Below are positions 14,821 through 24,380 of a DNA stretch of 64,000 nt, in pieces. The stretch spans positions 1 through 64,000 of the forward strand of contig CAZKVJ010000016.1 of assembly GCA_964556225.1 (NCBI GenBank). Reading direction: 5' to 3'. Numbering within the stretch: the first letter of the stretch is position 1; every line of letters begins with the position of its first letter. Under the pieces are notes generated by a model that was given only the letters and a program-made list of their open reading frames with translations, did no database searches and was not told where the DNA came from. Both the position numbers and the translations under genes were made by a program. Origin of the DNA: CAZKVJ01 sp964556225 (GTDB taxonomy: Bacteria > Actinomycetota > Acidimicrobiia > Acidimicrobiales > Ilumatobacteraceae).

Positions 14821-17388
14821 TCAGCCGGTGGTCTCGTCGGCCAGCGTCACCACGCACGACAGCGGGGTGTCGCTCGTCACCAGGCGCACCTCGTTCAGGG
14901 TGCCGGCGTCGCGCAGGTCGTGCAGGCCCAGCTCCACCGCTTCGAGGGCCCGCGCCGGACCGGTCACGATCAGCTCGGCCACGGCAGAGCGCTGGCTGCG
15001 CTTGGCCTCCGTCTTGGCCCGGCGGACCTGCGCCAGCACCTCGCTCACGGCGTCGAGCAGGTCGGGGTCGTCGCCTGCACCCGCGGCGTCGAGCTCGGCC
15101 ACCGTGGGCCACGCGGCGATGTGCACCGAACGCTCCTGCCACCAGCTCCAGACCTCCTCGGCGGCAAAGGGCAGGAAGGGGGCGAGCAGGCGCTGCAGCA
15201 CCGACAGCCCGCTGCGCAGCCCGGCTCGCGCCGATGCCGCCGCGGCATCGCCTCGGCTGCCGTAGGCGCGGCTCTTGACCAGCTCGACGTGGTCGTCGCA
15301 GAACCACCAGAACACCGCCTCGGTGCGCTCGAGGGCGCGGGCGTAGTCGAACGCCTCGAACGCTGCCGTGGCATCGGCCACCACCTCCGACAGGCGGGCC
15401 AGCATGGCCCGGTCGACGGCGTCCATCACCGTGGTTCCTGCCGGCGGTTCCCCGAAGCCGAGAACGAAGCGGGTGACGTTGAGCAGCTTCGTGGCGAGCT
15501 TGCGCCCGACCTTCATCTGCTCCTCGCTGAACGCGGCGTCGACCCCCGGGCGGGCCGACGACGCCCAGTAGCGCACGGCGTCGCTGCCGTAGCGCTCGAA
15601 CAGCTCGATGGGCGTGACCACGTTGCCCTTGGACTTCGACATCTTCTTGCGGTCAGGGTCGAGGATCCACCCCGACAGCGCGGCGTGCCGCCACGGCACG
15701 GACCCGAACTCGAAGTTCGCCCGTACCACGGTGGAGAACAGCCATGTGCGGATGATGTCGTGGGCCTGCGGGCGCAGGTCCATCGGGAAGACCCGGGCGA
15801 ACAGGTCGGGGTCGTCCTCCCATCGCCCCGCGATCTCAGGGGTGAGCGACGACGTCGCCCACGTGTCCATCACGTCCGGGTCGCCCGTGAACCCACCCGG
15901 CTGGTCGCGCTGGTCGGGCGTGAACCCGTCGGGCACGTCGGTGGAGGGGTCCACCGGCAGGCGGTCCTCGGTTGCCAGGAGCGGGTGGTCGTAGTCGGGC
16001 TGGCCGTGCTCGTCGAGCGGGTACCACACCGGGAACGGCACCCCGAAGTAGCGCTGGCGGCTGATGAGCCAGTCGCCGTTGAGCCCCTCGACCCAGTTGT
16101 CGTAGCGATGGCGCATGTGCTCGGGGTGCCAGGCCAGCTGCGTGCCGCGCTCGAGCAGCTCGAGGCGCAGCTCCGGATCGCGCCCGCCGTTGCGGATGTA
16201 CCACTGGCGGCTGGTCACGATCTCGAGCGGTCGCTCGCCGCGCTCGTAGTACTTCACCGGGTGGGTGATCGGGCGGGGTTCGCCCAGGAGCTCACCCGAC
16301 TCGCGCAGCAGCTCGACGGAGCGGTTCTGGGCCTGCTTGGCGGTGAGCCCGGCGACCTGGGCGTAGGCGGCGCGGCCGCTGGGGGAGTCGATGCCGGCCG
16401 GCGGCTCGGCCAGCAGCCGCCCGTCGCGACCGACGATGGCTCGCGTGGGCAGCTGGAGCTCTCGCCACCAGATCACGTCGGTGAGGTCACCGAACGTGCA
16501 GATCATGGCGATGCCGGTGCCCTTGTCCGGCTGGGCCAGCTCGTGGGCGACGACGGGCACCTCCACGCCGAACAGCGGGGTGGTGACCGTGGCGCCGAAC
16601 AGCGCCTGGTAGCGCTCGTCGTCGGGGTGGGCCACCAGTGCGACGCACGCCGCCAGCAGCTCCGGACGGGTGGTGTCGATCACCACGTCGCCACCGCCGC
16701 CGGTGCGGTGGAACGCGAGCTGGTGGTAGGCGCCGGGTCGTTCCCGGTCCTCGAGCTCGGCTTGGGCCACCGCGGTCTGGAAGTCGACGTCCCAGAGGGT
16801 CGGCGCCTCCTGGCTGTACGCCTCGCCCCTGGCCAGGTTGCGCAGGAAGCCCCGCTGGCTGGCCCGCCGGGACGCCTCGTCCATGGTCGTGTAGAGCAGG
16901 CTCCAGTCGACCGACAGCCCGAGGCGGCGGAAGATCTCCTCGAACACCCGCTCGTCGGTCTCGACCAGCTCCTCGCACAGCTCGATGAAGTTTGGCCGTG
17001 ACACCGGGATCGCCTGGTGGTCCTTGGGCGGGTCCCCCCGGTACGGGGGTTCGAAGCCGGGCCGGTACTGCTCGTGGGGGTCGCAGCGCACCCCGAAGTA
17101 GTTCTGCACGCGCCGCTCCGTGGCCAGGCCGTTGTCGTCCCAGCCCATCGGGTAGAACACGGCCTTGCCGTGCATCCGCCAGAAGCGGGCCACGGCGTCG
17201 GTGTGGGTGTAGCTGAACACGTGGCCCATGTGGAGCGAGCCGGACACCGTGGGCGGCGGCGTGTCGATGGCGAAGACCTGGTCCCGGTCACGTGAGCGGT
17301 CGAACCGGTACACGCCCGTGTCCTGCCAGGTGTCGATCCAGCGGGCTTCGAGACCGTCGAGGGTCGGCTTGTCGGGGATCGTCGCCAT
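14821..17388 (-). CDS. valS: Valine--tRNA ligase
   Basis: Protein of 855 aa from ATG 17388 (MATIPDKPTL); longer in-frame starts would overlap cysS. Class I signatures are HMGH at residues 53-56 and KMSKS near 581. The GWDDNGLATERRVQNYF segment is typical of the archaeal-like type 2 ValRS found in some bacteria. The editing domain has TTRPELL near 240. The C-terminus ends after a short helical region without the long tRNA-binding coiled-coil of canonical bacterial ValRS. It diverges from cysS across 37 bp, and the LCP gene lies 25 bp downstream. Confidence 0.96.
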   Translation of the reverse strand: MATIPDKPTLDGLEARWIDTWQDTGVYRFDRSRDRDQVFAIDTPPPTVSGSLHMGHVFSYTHTDAVARFWRMHGKAVFYPMGWDDNGLATERRVQNYFGVRCDPHEQYRPGFEPPYRGDPPKDHQAIPVSRPNFIELCEELVETDERVFEEIFRRLGLSVDWSLLYTTMDEASRRASQRGFLRNLARGEAYSQEAPTLWDVDFQTAVAQAELEDRERPGAYHQLAFHRTGGGGDVVIDTTRPELLAACVALVAHPDDERYQALFGATVTTPLFGVEVPVVAHELAQPDKGTGIAMICTFGDLTDVIWWRELQLPTRAIVGRDGRLLAEPPAGIDSPSGRAAYAQVAGLTAKQAQNRSVELLRESGELLGEPRPITHPVKYYERGERPLEIVTSRQWYIRNGGRDPELRLELLERGTQLAWHPEHMRHRYDNWVEGLNGDWLISRQRYFGVPFPVWYPLDEHGQPDYDHPLLATEDRLPVDPSTDVPDGFTPDQRDQPGGFTGDPDVMDTWATSSLTPEIAGRWEDDPDLFARVFPMDLRPQAHDIIRTWLFSTVVRANFEFGSVPWRHAALSGWILDPDRKKMSKSKGNVVTPIELFERYGSDAVRYWASSARPGVDAAFSEEQMKVGRKLATKLLNVTRFVLGFGEPPAGTTVMDAVDRAMLARLSEVVADATAAFEAFDYARALERTEAVFWWFCDDHVELVKSRAYGSRGDAAAASARAGLRSGLSVLQRLLAPFLPFAAEEVWSWWQERSVHIAAWPTVAELDAAGAGDDPDLLDAVSEVLAQVRRAKTEAKRSQRSAVAELIVTGPARALEAVELGLHDLRDAGTLNEVRLVTSDTPLSCVVTLADETTG

Positions 17389-17425
17389 AGGGCGCACAGG
17401 GTACGCGGCCGTAGGCTGGCTCCTC
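17389..17425. promoter_or_regulatory. Divergent valS / cysS promoter region
   Basis: The 37-bp gap carries TAGGCT on the plus strand (17412-17417), 8 nt before the cysS ATG, and TACCCT on the minus strand (about 17403-17398), 9 nt before the valS ATG. Both genes would have leaderless or nearly leaderless mRNAs, and no T-box-like leader can fit. The hexamers are short and the assignment is tentative. Confidence 0.4.
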
Positions 17426-18787
17426 ATGCTCCGGTTGTACGACACCGCGACCCAGGAGGTTCGTGAGCTCGCCCTGCGCGAGCCCGGCACGGTGAGCATC
17501 TACCTCTGCGGGCCCACCGTGTACGCCCCACCGCACCTGGGCCACGGCCGGGCGACGCTGGTGTACGACGTGCTCGTCCGCTACCTGCGCTGGACGGGCC
17601 TGAAGGTGCGCCTGGTGTCGAACATCACCGACATCGAGGACAAGATCATCGAGCGGGCCGAGCGAGAGGGCCGCCCCTGGCAGGAGATCACGAGCCGGTG
17701 CGAGGCAGTGTGGTTCGACGCCATGGGACGGCTCAACGTGGCTCGACCCGACGACATCCCCCACGCCACCGAGTACGTGCCGCAGATGGTCGAGATGATC
17801 GAGACGCTGATCGAGCGCGGCCACGCGTACATCACCGACACCGGGGTCTACCTGGCGGTCGAGTCGGTGCCCGACTACGGGATGCTCTCCCACCAGTCGA
17901 TCCACGACATGCTCGCCGGCGGCGGCGACCGCGAGGTCCACGGCGCCGAGCACAAGCGCCACCCGGCCGACTTCGCGCTGTGGAAGCCGTCGAAGCCGGG
18001 CGAGCCCGCCTGGGCGTCACCGTGGGGCGAGGGGCGCCCCGGCTGGCACAGCGAGTGCGTGGTGATGAGCCTCGAGCTGCTCGGCGAGGGCTTCGACCTG
18101 CACTGCGGTGGTATGGATCTGAAGTTCCCGCACCACGAGAACGAGCGGGCCCAGGCGGTGGCGCTCGGCAAGCGGTTCGCGAACCACTGGATGCACAACG
18201 GCTTCGTGGTCGACGCCGAGGGCGAGAAGATGTCGAAGAGCCTCGGCAACGTGCACAACCTGCTCGACCTGCTCGAGCACTACGACCCACGCGCCTACCG
18301 GATGGTGCTGCTCCAGTCGCACTACCGCTCGCCGGTCACCGTGGTCCAGGACAACGTCGACGCCGCCGTCAAGGCGCTCGCCGGGCTCGACGCGTTCGCA
18401 GCGCGCACCGCCGGGCTCGACCCGGCGACCCCGGACCCCGAGGTGCTCGAGCAGTTTCGGGCCCACATGGACGACGACCTTGACACGCCCAGGGCGACGG
18501 CGCTGCTGTTCGACACGGTGCGCCGGGCCAACGCCGCGCTCGACGCCGGCGACCGGGCGACGGCGTCGTCGCTGGCGGCCGCGGTGGTCGAGATGTGCAC
18601 GGCCGTCGGCCTCACCCTCCAGGGCGGTGCCGACGTGCCGGCCGAGGTGGCGGCGCGTGGAACCGAGCTCGACGCAGCGCGCGCCGCCAAGGACTTCGCC
18701 ACCGCCGACGCGATTCGCGCCGAGCTGCAGGCCGCGGGCTACGTGGTCGAGACCACCCGCGAGGGCACCCGCGTCCGGCGTGGGTGA
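17426..18787 (+). CDS. cysS: Cysteine--tRNA ligase
   Basis: Protein of 453 aa. The start MLRLYDTATQ leads to CGPTVYAPPHLGHGR (C28; HIGH-type HLGH at 37-40) and then the zinc ligands in GWHSECV and PHHENERAQ. KMSKS follows near residue 269 in GEKMSKSLGN. The helical anticodon-binding tail is complete. The related mycothiol enzyme MshC was considered, but the length and anticodon-binding tail fit CysS. The ATG at 17426 lies 8 nt after TAGGCT. An MFS exporter gene follows after 15 bp, probably co-transcribed. Confidence 0.95.
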   Translation: MLRLYDTATQEVRELALREPGTVSIYLCGPTVYAPPHLGHGRATLVYDVLVRYLRWTGLKVRLVSNITDIEDKIIERAEREGRPWQEITSRCEAVWFDAMGRLNVARPDDIPHATEYVPQMVEMIETLIERGHAYITDTGVYLAVESVPDYGMLSHQSIHDMLAGGGDREVHGAEHKRHPADFALWKPSKPGEPAWASPWGEGRPGWHSECVVMSLELLGEGFDLHCGGMDLKFPHHENERAQAVALGKRFANHWMHNGFVVDAEGEKMSKSLGNVHNLLDLLEHYDPRAYRMVLLQSHYRSPVTVVQDNVDAAVKALAGLDAFAARTAGLDPATPDPEVLEQFRAHMDDDLDTPRATALLFDTVRRANAALDAGDRATASSLAAAVVEMCTAVGLTLQGGADVPAEVAARGTELDAARAAKDFATADAIRAELQAAGYVVETTREGTRVRRG

Positions 18788-18802
18788 TCGAGGCCGTCTG
18801 CC

Positions 18803-20038
18803 GTGCACCACGGACCGTCCCGCGCATCTGAGCGCCCGCCGCTCCCGCCCGGGTTCTGGACGCTGTGGACGACCGTCGCCATCGACCTCATCGGCTTCGG
18901 CATCGTGGTGCCCATCCTCGGTCGCTATGCCGAGCGCTTCGGCGCCAGCGGCCTCCAGGTTGGCCTGCTGTTCGCAGCGTTCTCGCTGGCACAGCTCGTG
19001 TTCTCGCCGATCCTCGGGCGGCTGTCGGACCGGGTCGGGCGCAAGCCCGTCATCGTCGTGTCGCTGGTCGGTACGGCCATCGCCAGCGTGATCACCGGCG
19101 CAGCCAGCGCGCTGTGGATGCTGTTCCTCGGCCGGGTCATCGACGGCGCGTCCGGGGCCAGCGTGGCCGTCGCCCAGGCCGCGGTGTCGGACCTGGCGCC
19201 GCCACAGGAGCGGGCCCGGTTGCTCGGCCTGCTCGGCGCGGCGTTCGGGGTCGGGTTCGTGGTGGGCCCCGCGCTCGGCGGCCTCGCCGCGCTCGGCGGC
19301 CCCCACGTGCCGTTCTACCTGGCGGCGGTGATCGCCGGCGCCAACGCCATCGCCGCTGCGGTGCGCCTGCCCGAGACGCGCCAGCGGACCGACCACCCGC
19401 GCGAGGTGTCCCGAGCGGCGGCAGGTCCCCGCTCGGCCGCGCTCGTGCGCCTCGCCGTGGTCGGGTTCGTGTCGGTCTTCGCGTTCGCCGGCTTCGAGGC
19501 TACGTTCTCGCTGTTCGGTGCCGAGCGGTTCGACCTGACCGAGGGCTCCACGGCGTTCGTGTTCCTGGGGGTCGGGCTGGTCACCGTCCTCGTGCAGGGG
19601 ATGCTCATCGGTCCGCTCACCGCCCGGTTCGGCTCGGGCCGGCTCCTGCGCAGCGGCCTCACGCTCACCGGCATCGGGCTCGTCGTGCTCGCCGGCTCCA
19701 CCACGTGGGCGCTGCTGGCGGTGGCGCTCGGGCTGCTCGCCGTCGGCCAGGGCCTCGCCTCGCCCTCGATCGCCTCACTCGTGCTGTCGAGCGCCGGCGA
19801 CGAGCGCCGCGGCGAGGCCCTCGGCTTCCAGCAGTCCGCGTACGCCTTCGCCCGGGTCGGCGGCCCCGTCGTCGCCGGCGCGCTGTTCGACGCGGTCGGG
19901 ATCCCTGCGCCCTACCTGGTCGCCGCCGGGCTGTGCGGGGTGTCGCTCGCGCTCTTGGTGCTGTGGCACCCGGACCGCACGCCGGGACGCGATGACGGCG
20001 CTCGCACCCCGCCGGATGTGACAATGACGGGAACGTGA
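18803..20038 (+). CDS. MFS transporter, TCR/Tet-like exporter
   Basis: Protein of 411 aa with 12 predicted membrane helices. The MFS motif A loop GRLSDRVGRKPV is near residue 73, and the first helix reads AIDLIGFGIVVPILGRYAE, a pattern shared with TetA-type drug/H+ antiporters. GTG start at 18803. Its stop overlaps the acyltransferase start by 4 nt (GTGA), so the two are translated together. The substrate is unknown; drug or metabolite efflux is the family norm. Confidence 0.88.
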   Translation: MHHGPSRASERPPLPPGFWTLWTTVAIDLIGFGIVVPILGRYAERFGASGLQVGLLFAAFSLAQLVFSPILGRLSDRVGRKPVIVVSLVGTAIASVITGAASALWMLFLGRVIDGASGASVAVAQAAVSDLAPPQERARLLGLLGAAFGVGFVVGPALGGLAALGGPHVPFYLAAVIAGANAIAAAVRLPETRQRTDHPREVSRAAAGPRSAALVRLAVVGFVSVFAFAGFEATFSLFGAERFDLTEGSTAFVFLGVGLVTVLVQGMLIGPLTARFGSGRLLRSGLTLTGIGLVVLAGSTTWALLAVALGLLAVGQGLASPSIASLVLSSAGDERRGEALGFQQSAYAFARVGGPVVAGALFDAVGIPAPYLVAAGLCGVSLALLVLWHPDRTPGRDDGARTPPDVTMTGT

Positions 20039-22125
20039 CCGCCACCGTCGATGCTCCCGCGCTGGCGCGCCTCGCCGACCTCGAGAGCGTGCCCACCCGC
20101 TCGCCGGGCCAGCCCCGTTCTGCGGGCACGCCCAAGATGGGCTACCAGCCGGGCCTCGACGGGCTGCGGGCGATCTCGGTCGTGGCGGTGATGCTCTACC
20201 ACGCCGGGTTCGAGTGGATGCACGGCGGGTTCTTCGGGGTCGAGGTCTTCTTCGTGGTGAGCGGCTTCCTCATCACGTCGCTGCTGCTCGAGGAGTGGGG
20301 CCGCGACGACCGCATCGCGCTCGGCCAGTTCTGGCTGCGGCGGGGCCGGCGCCTGCTGCCCGCCCTCTTCACGATGCTCCTCGCCGTCGGCGTGTGGGCG
20401 ACGTTCTGGGGCGACGAGCACCTGGCGCAGCTCCGCCACGACGTGCTGGCGGCCGTGTTCTACGTCTCGAACTGGTGGCAGGTGTTCTTCACCGACGTCC
20501 CCTACTTCGCGCCGGCCGACCCTCCGCTGCTGCGACACCTGTGGTCCCTCGCCGTCGAGGAGCAGTGGTACCTGATCTGGCCGCTCGTCTTCGTGGCCCT
20601 GATGCGCAAGCGCACCGACGGCGGGCGGGGCCTGTTCGCACCGCTCGTCGCCGTGGTGCTCGGCATCAACCTCGTGATGGCGCTCGCCTTCGACGCCGCC
20701 GACGCCGGCCGCACCAACTTCTTGTACCTCTCCACGTTCACCCGGGCCAGCGGACTGCTGCTCGGTGCCGCGGCCGCGTTCGTGTGGAAGCCGTGGCGGT
20801 GGGCCGGTGCCGCGCGGCGCGACCTGCCGTGGCTCGATGCCGCCGGGTTCGCCGCCGTCGCCGGCCTCCTGATGATGTTCGTGCCGGTCCGAGTGACGTC
20901 GGCGTTCGTGTACCGGGGCGGGATGCTGGTGGTGTCGGTGCTGTCGGTGGTGGCGATCGCCGCCGTCGTGCACCCGGGGGCCCGGTGGTTCCGTCGGGTG
21001 ATGAGCGAGCGGATGCTCGTCGAGATGGGCAAGCGCAGCTACGGGCTGTACCTGTGGCACTGGCCGATCTTCGTGTTCATGGACGTGCGCGCCGACCCGG
21101 CCGTGCGGTTCTGGCCGGCGATGCTCGTGGCGGTCGTGCTGTCGGAGCTGTCCTACCGGTTCGTGGAGACACCGGTCCGCAAGGGGGTCATCGGCCGGTG
21201 GTTCGCCGGGATGCGGGTGGCGCAGGGCGAGCACCGCCGGGAGTTCCTGCGAGCGACCTCGCTGTTCGCCACCGCGGCCGTGGTGCTGGTGTTCGCCCTC
21301 GGCGCCCGGTTGTGGACGGCGCCCACCTTCGACGTGGCCAAGGACGACACGGCGGTGGCCTTCGATGCCAGCGCCGTCGGTGCGCCTGCGGTGGCCGCCG
21401 CGGCCCCGGCGACGTCGGCCGCGGCCGCGCCACCGGTCACTGCCGCAGTGCTCCCGCGCTCGGTCGTGGTGGTCGGCGACTCCCAGGCCCACTCGCTGGC
21501 GATCAACCTCCCGGACGGGATCGAGTCGACGTTCGCGGTGACCGATGGCTCGGTCGAGGGGTGCGGCGTGTTCGACGGTGGCTCGGTCGTCAGCGCCCGG
21601 TCGAGCTTCAACCGTTCGTTCGACGACTGCGCGGGCTGGGCACAGGAGTGGGCGACCGCCGCACAGGGCGCCGACGTGGCACTGGTGGTTCTCGGCGCGT
21701 GGGACGTGTTCGACCTGGAGCTCGACGACGGGACCACGCTCGCGTTCGGCTCGCCCGCGTTCGACACGCACTACCTCGCGCAGCTGCAGCAGGGCATCGA
21801 CGCGCTGGTGGGGGCCGGCAGCCAGGTGGCGCTGCTGGAGGCGGCGTGCATGCGCCCGGTCGAGGCGGAGGGCGCCGGGGTCCCACCGCTGCCCGAGCGT
21901 GCCGACGACGGTCGGATCGCCCACGTGAACCAGCTGCTGCGCCAGGCGGCGGCGGCGAACCCCGGCGCCGTCACGTTCGTCGAGGGCCCCGACGCCTGGT
22001 GCGCCGACGAGGCGATCGCCACCGACGTGGCGTACCGCTGGGACGGCGTGCACGTCTACAAGCCCGGCGCGAACCTCATCTACGAGACCATCGCCCCGGC
22101 CCTGCTGGCCATCCCGGTCACCTGA
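20035..22125 (+). CDS. OafA/YrhL-type acyltransferase with SGNH domain
   Basis: Protein of 696 aa. Residues about 35-400 are an acyltransferase-3 membrane domain of about ten helices: YQPGLDGLRAISVVAVMLYH with its catalytic-type His, GGFFGVEVFFVVSGFLIT, RRGRRLLPAL and HLWSLAVEEQWYLIWPL. The C-terminal extracytoplasmic part carries an SGNH-like block, VVVVGDSQAHS near residue 482, after an Ala-rich linker. Such fusions O-acylate cell-surface polysaccharides or lipids. It is coupled to the MFS gene and ends 11 bp before hairpin copy C. Confidence 0.92.
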   Translation: MTATVDAPALARLADLESVPTRSPGQPRSAGTPKMGYQPGLDGLRAISVVAVMLYHAGFEWMHGGFFGVEVFFVVSGFLITSLLLEEWGRDDRIALGQFWLRRGRRLLPALFTMLLAVGVWATFWGDEHLAQLRHDVLAAVFYVSNWWQVFFTDVPYFAPADPPLLRHLWSLAVEEQWYLIWPLVFVALMRKRTDGGRGLFAPLVAVVLGINLVMALAFDAADAGRTNFLYLSTFTRASGLLLGAAAAFVWKPWRWAGAARRDLPWLDAAGFAAVAGLLMMFVPVRVTSAFVYRGGMLVVSVLSVVAIAAVVHPGARWFRRVMSERMLVEMGKRSYGLYLWHWPIFVFMDVRADPAVRFWPAMLVAVVLSELSYRFVETPVRKGVIGRWFAGMRVAQGEHRREFLRATSLFATAAVVLVFALGARLWTAPTFDVAKDDTAVAFDASAVGAPAVAAAAPATSAAAAPPVTAAVLPRSVVVVGDSQAHSLAINLPDGIESTFAVTDGSVEGCGVFDGGSVVSARSSFNRSFDDCAGWAQEWATAAQGADVALVVLGAWDVFDLELDDGTTLAFGSPAFDTHYLAQLQQGIDALVGAGSQVALLEAACMRPVEAEGAGVPPLPERADDGRIAHVNQLLRQAAAANPGAVTFVEGPDAWCADEAIATDVAYRWDGVHVYKPGANLIYETIAPALLAIPVT

Positions 22126-22136
22126 CCGAGCCCCTC

Positions 22137-22189
22137 CCGTTCTGGTCCCAGGAAGTAGCGCTGAGCGCTACCAGCCAGGCCCAGAACGG
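22137..22189. repeat. GTTCTGG hairpin repeat, copy C; probable bidirectional terminator
   Basis: Arms CCGTTCTGG (22137-22145) and CCAGAACGG (22181-22189) enclose the perfect inner hairpin GTAGCGC-TGA-GCGCTAC (22155-22171). It fills the gap between the convergent acyltransferase and lipoprotein genes and abuts the latter's stop codon. The left 41 nt (from 22131) match copy B exactly; the 9 nt between inner and outer hairpins differ while arm pairing is kept, which suggests the structure is conserved. Confidence 0.8.
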
Positions 22190-24295
22190 TCAGTCGGACG
22201 GGTCGGCGGGGCAGGCGGTGGCCGCGCAGACGTCGATGATCGAGCCGTTGAAGAGGAACTCGCCCTTCTGACGCTGCACGTCGGGGTCGCTGCGGGGGTC
22301 GCTGTGGGGGTCGCGCCCCTCGCTCGGCACGACGGCCTCGAACGGGATCGGTGCTGCGCCGCTGTCCCACATGATGATCCCCGAGCCGTCGGACGGGTAC
22401 GTGAGCGTCTCCAGGTTCCAGCCCGGCTCCACCTCCTGGCTGCGGCCGGCCACCGTGACCGGGCGGTGGATCGGCACCCCCATGGTGCGGGCGGCGATGA
22501 ACGCCGACAGCTCCGTCACCTGGTGATCGCCGAACGCCACGTGCATCAGGACCTCCTTCTCCGGCGTGCCGGGGAGCGGCTGGTCGGTGACGTGGTGGAC
22601 GTAGCCGGCACCCTCGCCCCGGTCCCACAGCATCTGGATGAGCGACAGGATCAACGCCCGGTCGACGGGGTCCGGATAGGCGGGCACCATCACGACCTCG
22701 TACTCGTCGAAGTCGATCGAGCGCGGCAGGAGCAGGCTGTAGTTGATGCCGGGCACGCCGAGGACTGCCCGCTCGAAGTCCGGCGAGAGCGCGGCGAGGG
22801 CGATCCCCATGATGCCGCCCTGGCTGTTGCCGTCGTAGTAGAGGGCGCCGGTGTCGATGAGCGGCGTCCCGTCGGCCCACTGGAACGCCGGGTGGGACGC
22901 CAAGCCCTGTGGGTTGGTCATCAGCCGGCCGAGGACGATCTGGTTGATCATCCCCTGCTGCATCCGGTCGGCCATCGTCGGGAAGTTGGAGAAGTCCTGG
23001 AGCGCGGTCACGGCGTTCGGGACGTCGTCCTCGCTCATGCCGGCCCACTTGGTGGCGCAGGTGACGTTGCCCCACGCCGTCGCGAAGTCACGGATGTTGC
23101 CCGACCCGACCTGGCGCTCGCTCCCGAGCAGCCCGTGGCCGTACTGCACCAGGTGGGCGGGCGTCGTCCCCTCGACCACGCTGACCGGGATGTCGCACTG
23201 GAACGTGGCCTGGAGGGTGCCGTTCGGCTCGGGCAGCGCGTCCGGTACGGTCGCCGTGTCGACGCCGTAGTTCAGGCGGTTGCCGGGCGAGCCGTCGCCG
23301 GTCATCCAGCTCGTGACCGTGTAGGTGCCGGTCACCCGCCGGGCGACGCCGTCGTCCGGGGCGTCCTCCACGGCGGAAACCGTGAACGCCGGTGCTGCGT
23401 CGCCGAGCTCGGTGAGCGTCTCGTCGCGCATGTGCAGCACCCGGGCGGTGATGTTCTCCGTGCTGGCGACGGTGAAGTCCCACGCCAGCTGCAGCTCGGA
23501 GCGGTCGACCCCGGCGGCGGCGAGCGCGGTCAGTGCCGTCTCCATCTGCTGGCGGCGGTCCTCGATGTCGGGCAGGTCGGTCGTCAGGTTGTCGCGGTAC
23601 ACGGTGAAGGCCGCCGACGGCTCGACCGGGGAGCCGTCGTTGTGCACCAGCCCCCGCAGGCCCACGGCGTAGGTGGCGCCCTCACCGAGCACCACCGCGG
23701 GATGGATGACGAGGAGGTTCGGATCGTCGGCGTTCGGCTCCGCCCACAGCGGGATCCGCTCGCCGGTGGCGATGTCCACCATCACGACCTCGCTGTCGTC
23801 GGCCAGGGAGGCGTCGAGATCGGTCCACGGCGGCAGGGCGGACGGGTCGAGATCCTCGACGTAGGTGAGCAGCGTCGAGCTGGGGCTGAACCCGTCGTTG
23901 CGGTTCCACTCGGCGGGGTCGACGTGCGTGCCGTCGATGTTGGCGGGCGTGCCGTCGGTGGGGATCGCCACGCGGAGCCCGGTGGGGGTCGTCTCGTCGG
24001 TGGCCAGGTAGGCGTTGCTGGGGTAGGGGAACAGGCACTGCCGTGCATCGAGCGGGTCGCACCCCGCAGGCGCCCCGTCGAGCGCCGCCTGCACCGCGGC
24101 CAGGGTCGCGGCGTCGGCGGGCGTGGCCGCAGGTGCCTCGGTGGTGGTGGGCGCCTCGGTCGCTGGCGCCGCCTCCGTGCCCGCCGGCGAGCTCGGCCCT
24201 GTGGCGTCGCTGCCGGTGCCGTCGCCGCTGCTGCACGCGCTCGCGACCAGCCCGATCGCGACGAGCACTGCGATCCCCGTCCCCTTGGCCCTCAT
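22190..24295 (-). CDS. Large lipoprotein, alpha/beta-hydrolase-like
   Basis: Protein of 701 aa. The signal peptide ends in lipobox VASACSS (Cys near 21), then a Thr/Ala/Pro linker to about 58. The mature part starts CLFPYPSNAYL, seen in secreted lipase- or depolymerase-like proteins, and contains YYDGNSQGGIMG near residue 480, a GxSxG nucleophile elbow. Later FDEYEVVMVPAYPDP and HVAFGDHQV could supply the acid and His of a triad. It is probably an extracytoplasmic esterase or lipase of unknown substrate. It diverges from an acyl-CoA dehydrogenase across a region with a strong palindrome, so the two may share a regulator. Confidence 0.75.
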   Translation of the reverse strand: MRAKGTGIAVLVAIGLVASACSSGDGTGSDATGPSSPAGTEAAPATEAPTTTEAPAATPADAATLAAVQAALDGAPAGCDPLDARQCLFPYPSNAYLATDETTPTGLRVAIPTDGTPANIDGTHVDPAEWNRNDGFSPSSTLLTYVEDLDPSALPPWTDLDASLADDSEVVMVDIATGERIPLWAEPNADDPNLLVIHPAVVLGEGATYAVGLRGLVHNDGSPVEPSAAFTVYRDNLTTDLPDIEDRRQQMETALTALAAAGVDRSELQLAWDFTVASTENITARVLHMRDETLTELGDAAPAFTVSAVEDAPDDGVARRVTGTYTVTSWMTGDGSPGNRLNYGVDTATVPDALPEPNGTLQATFQCDIPVSVVEGTTPAHLVQYGHGLLGSERQVGSGNIRDFATAWGNVTCATKWAGMSEDDVPNAVTALQDFSNFPTMADRMQQGMINQIVLGRLMTNPQGLASHPAFQWADGTPLIDTGALYYDGNSQGGIMGIALAALSPDFERAVLGVPGINYSLLLPRSIDFDEYEVVMVPAYPDPVDRALILSLIQMLWDRGEGAGYVHHVTDQPLPGTPEKEVLMHVAFGDHQVTELSAFIAARTMGVPIHRPVTVAGRSQEVEPGWNLETLTYPSDGSGIIMWDSGAAPIPFEAVVPSEGRDPHSDPRSDPDVQRQKGEFLFNGSIIDVCAATACPADPSD

Positions 24296-24342
24296 TGCGC
24301 CCTCCGTCCCTTCGACCCGTGTGCCGAAGGCTACGAGACTTG

Positions 24343-24380
24343 GTTACCGATCGGTAACTACCCGGTGGTAACTTGTGGGC
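24343..24380. promoter_or_regulatory. TetR-type operator palindrome and leaderless promoter
   Basis: A perfect 16-bp palindrome, GTTACCGATCGGTAAC, occupies 24343-24358. A third half-site GGTAAC follows at 24367-24372, 14 bp on from the right arm. TAACTT (24369-24374), inside that half-site, lies 6 nt before the acyl-CoA dehydrogenase ATG and serves as -10, so the palindrome covers the -35 region. This arrangement would allow repression. Fatty-acid TetR repressors often use similar sites, but no tetR gene is next to it. Confidence 0.65.

Noticed and set aside
17426..18787. MshC (mycothiol ligase) instead of CysS
   Set aside because: Length of 453 aa and a complete helical anticodon-binding tail fit CysS.
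19912..22053. 713-codon open frame on the minus strand
   Set aside because: Antisense to the acyltransferase gene; composition rich in His/Arg/Gly typical of shadow frames.
24375..24380. GTG as start of the acyl-CoA dehydrogenase
   Set aside because: TAACTT directly precedes it, so the transcript would begin at about the ATG 24381; adding two residues has no support.
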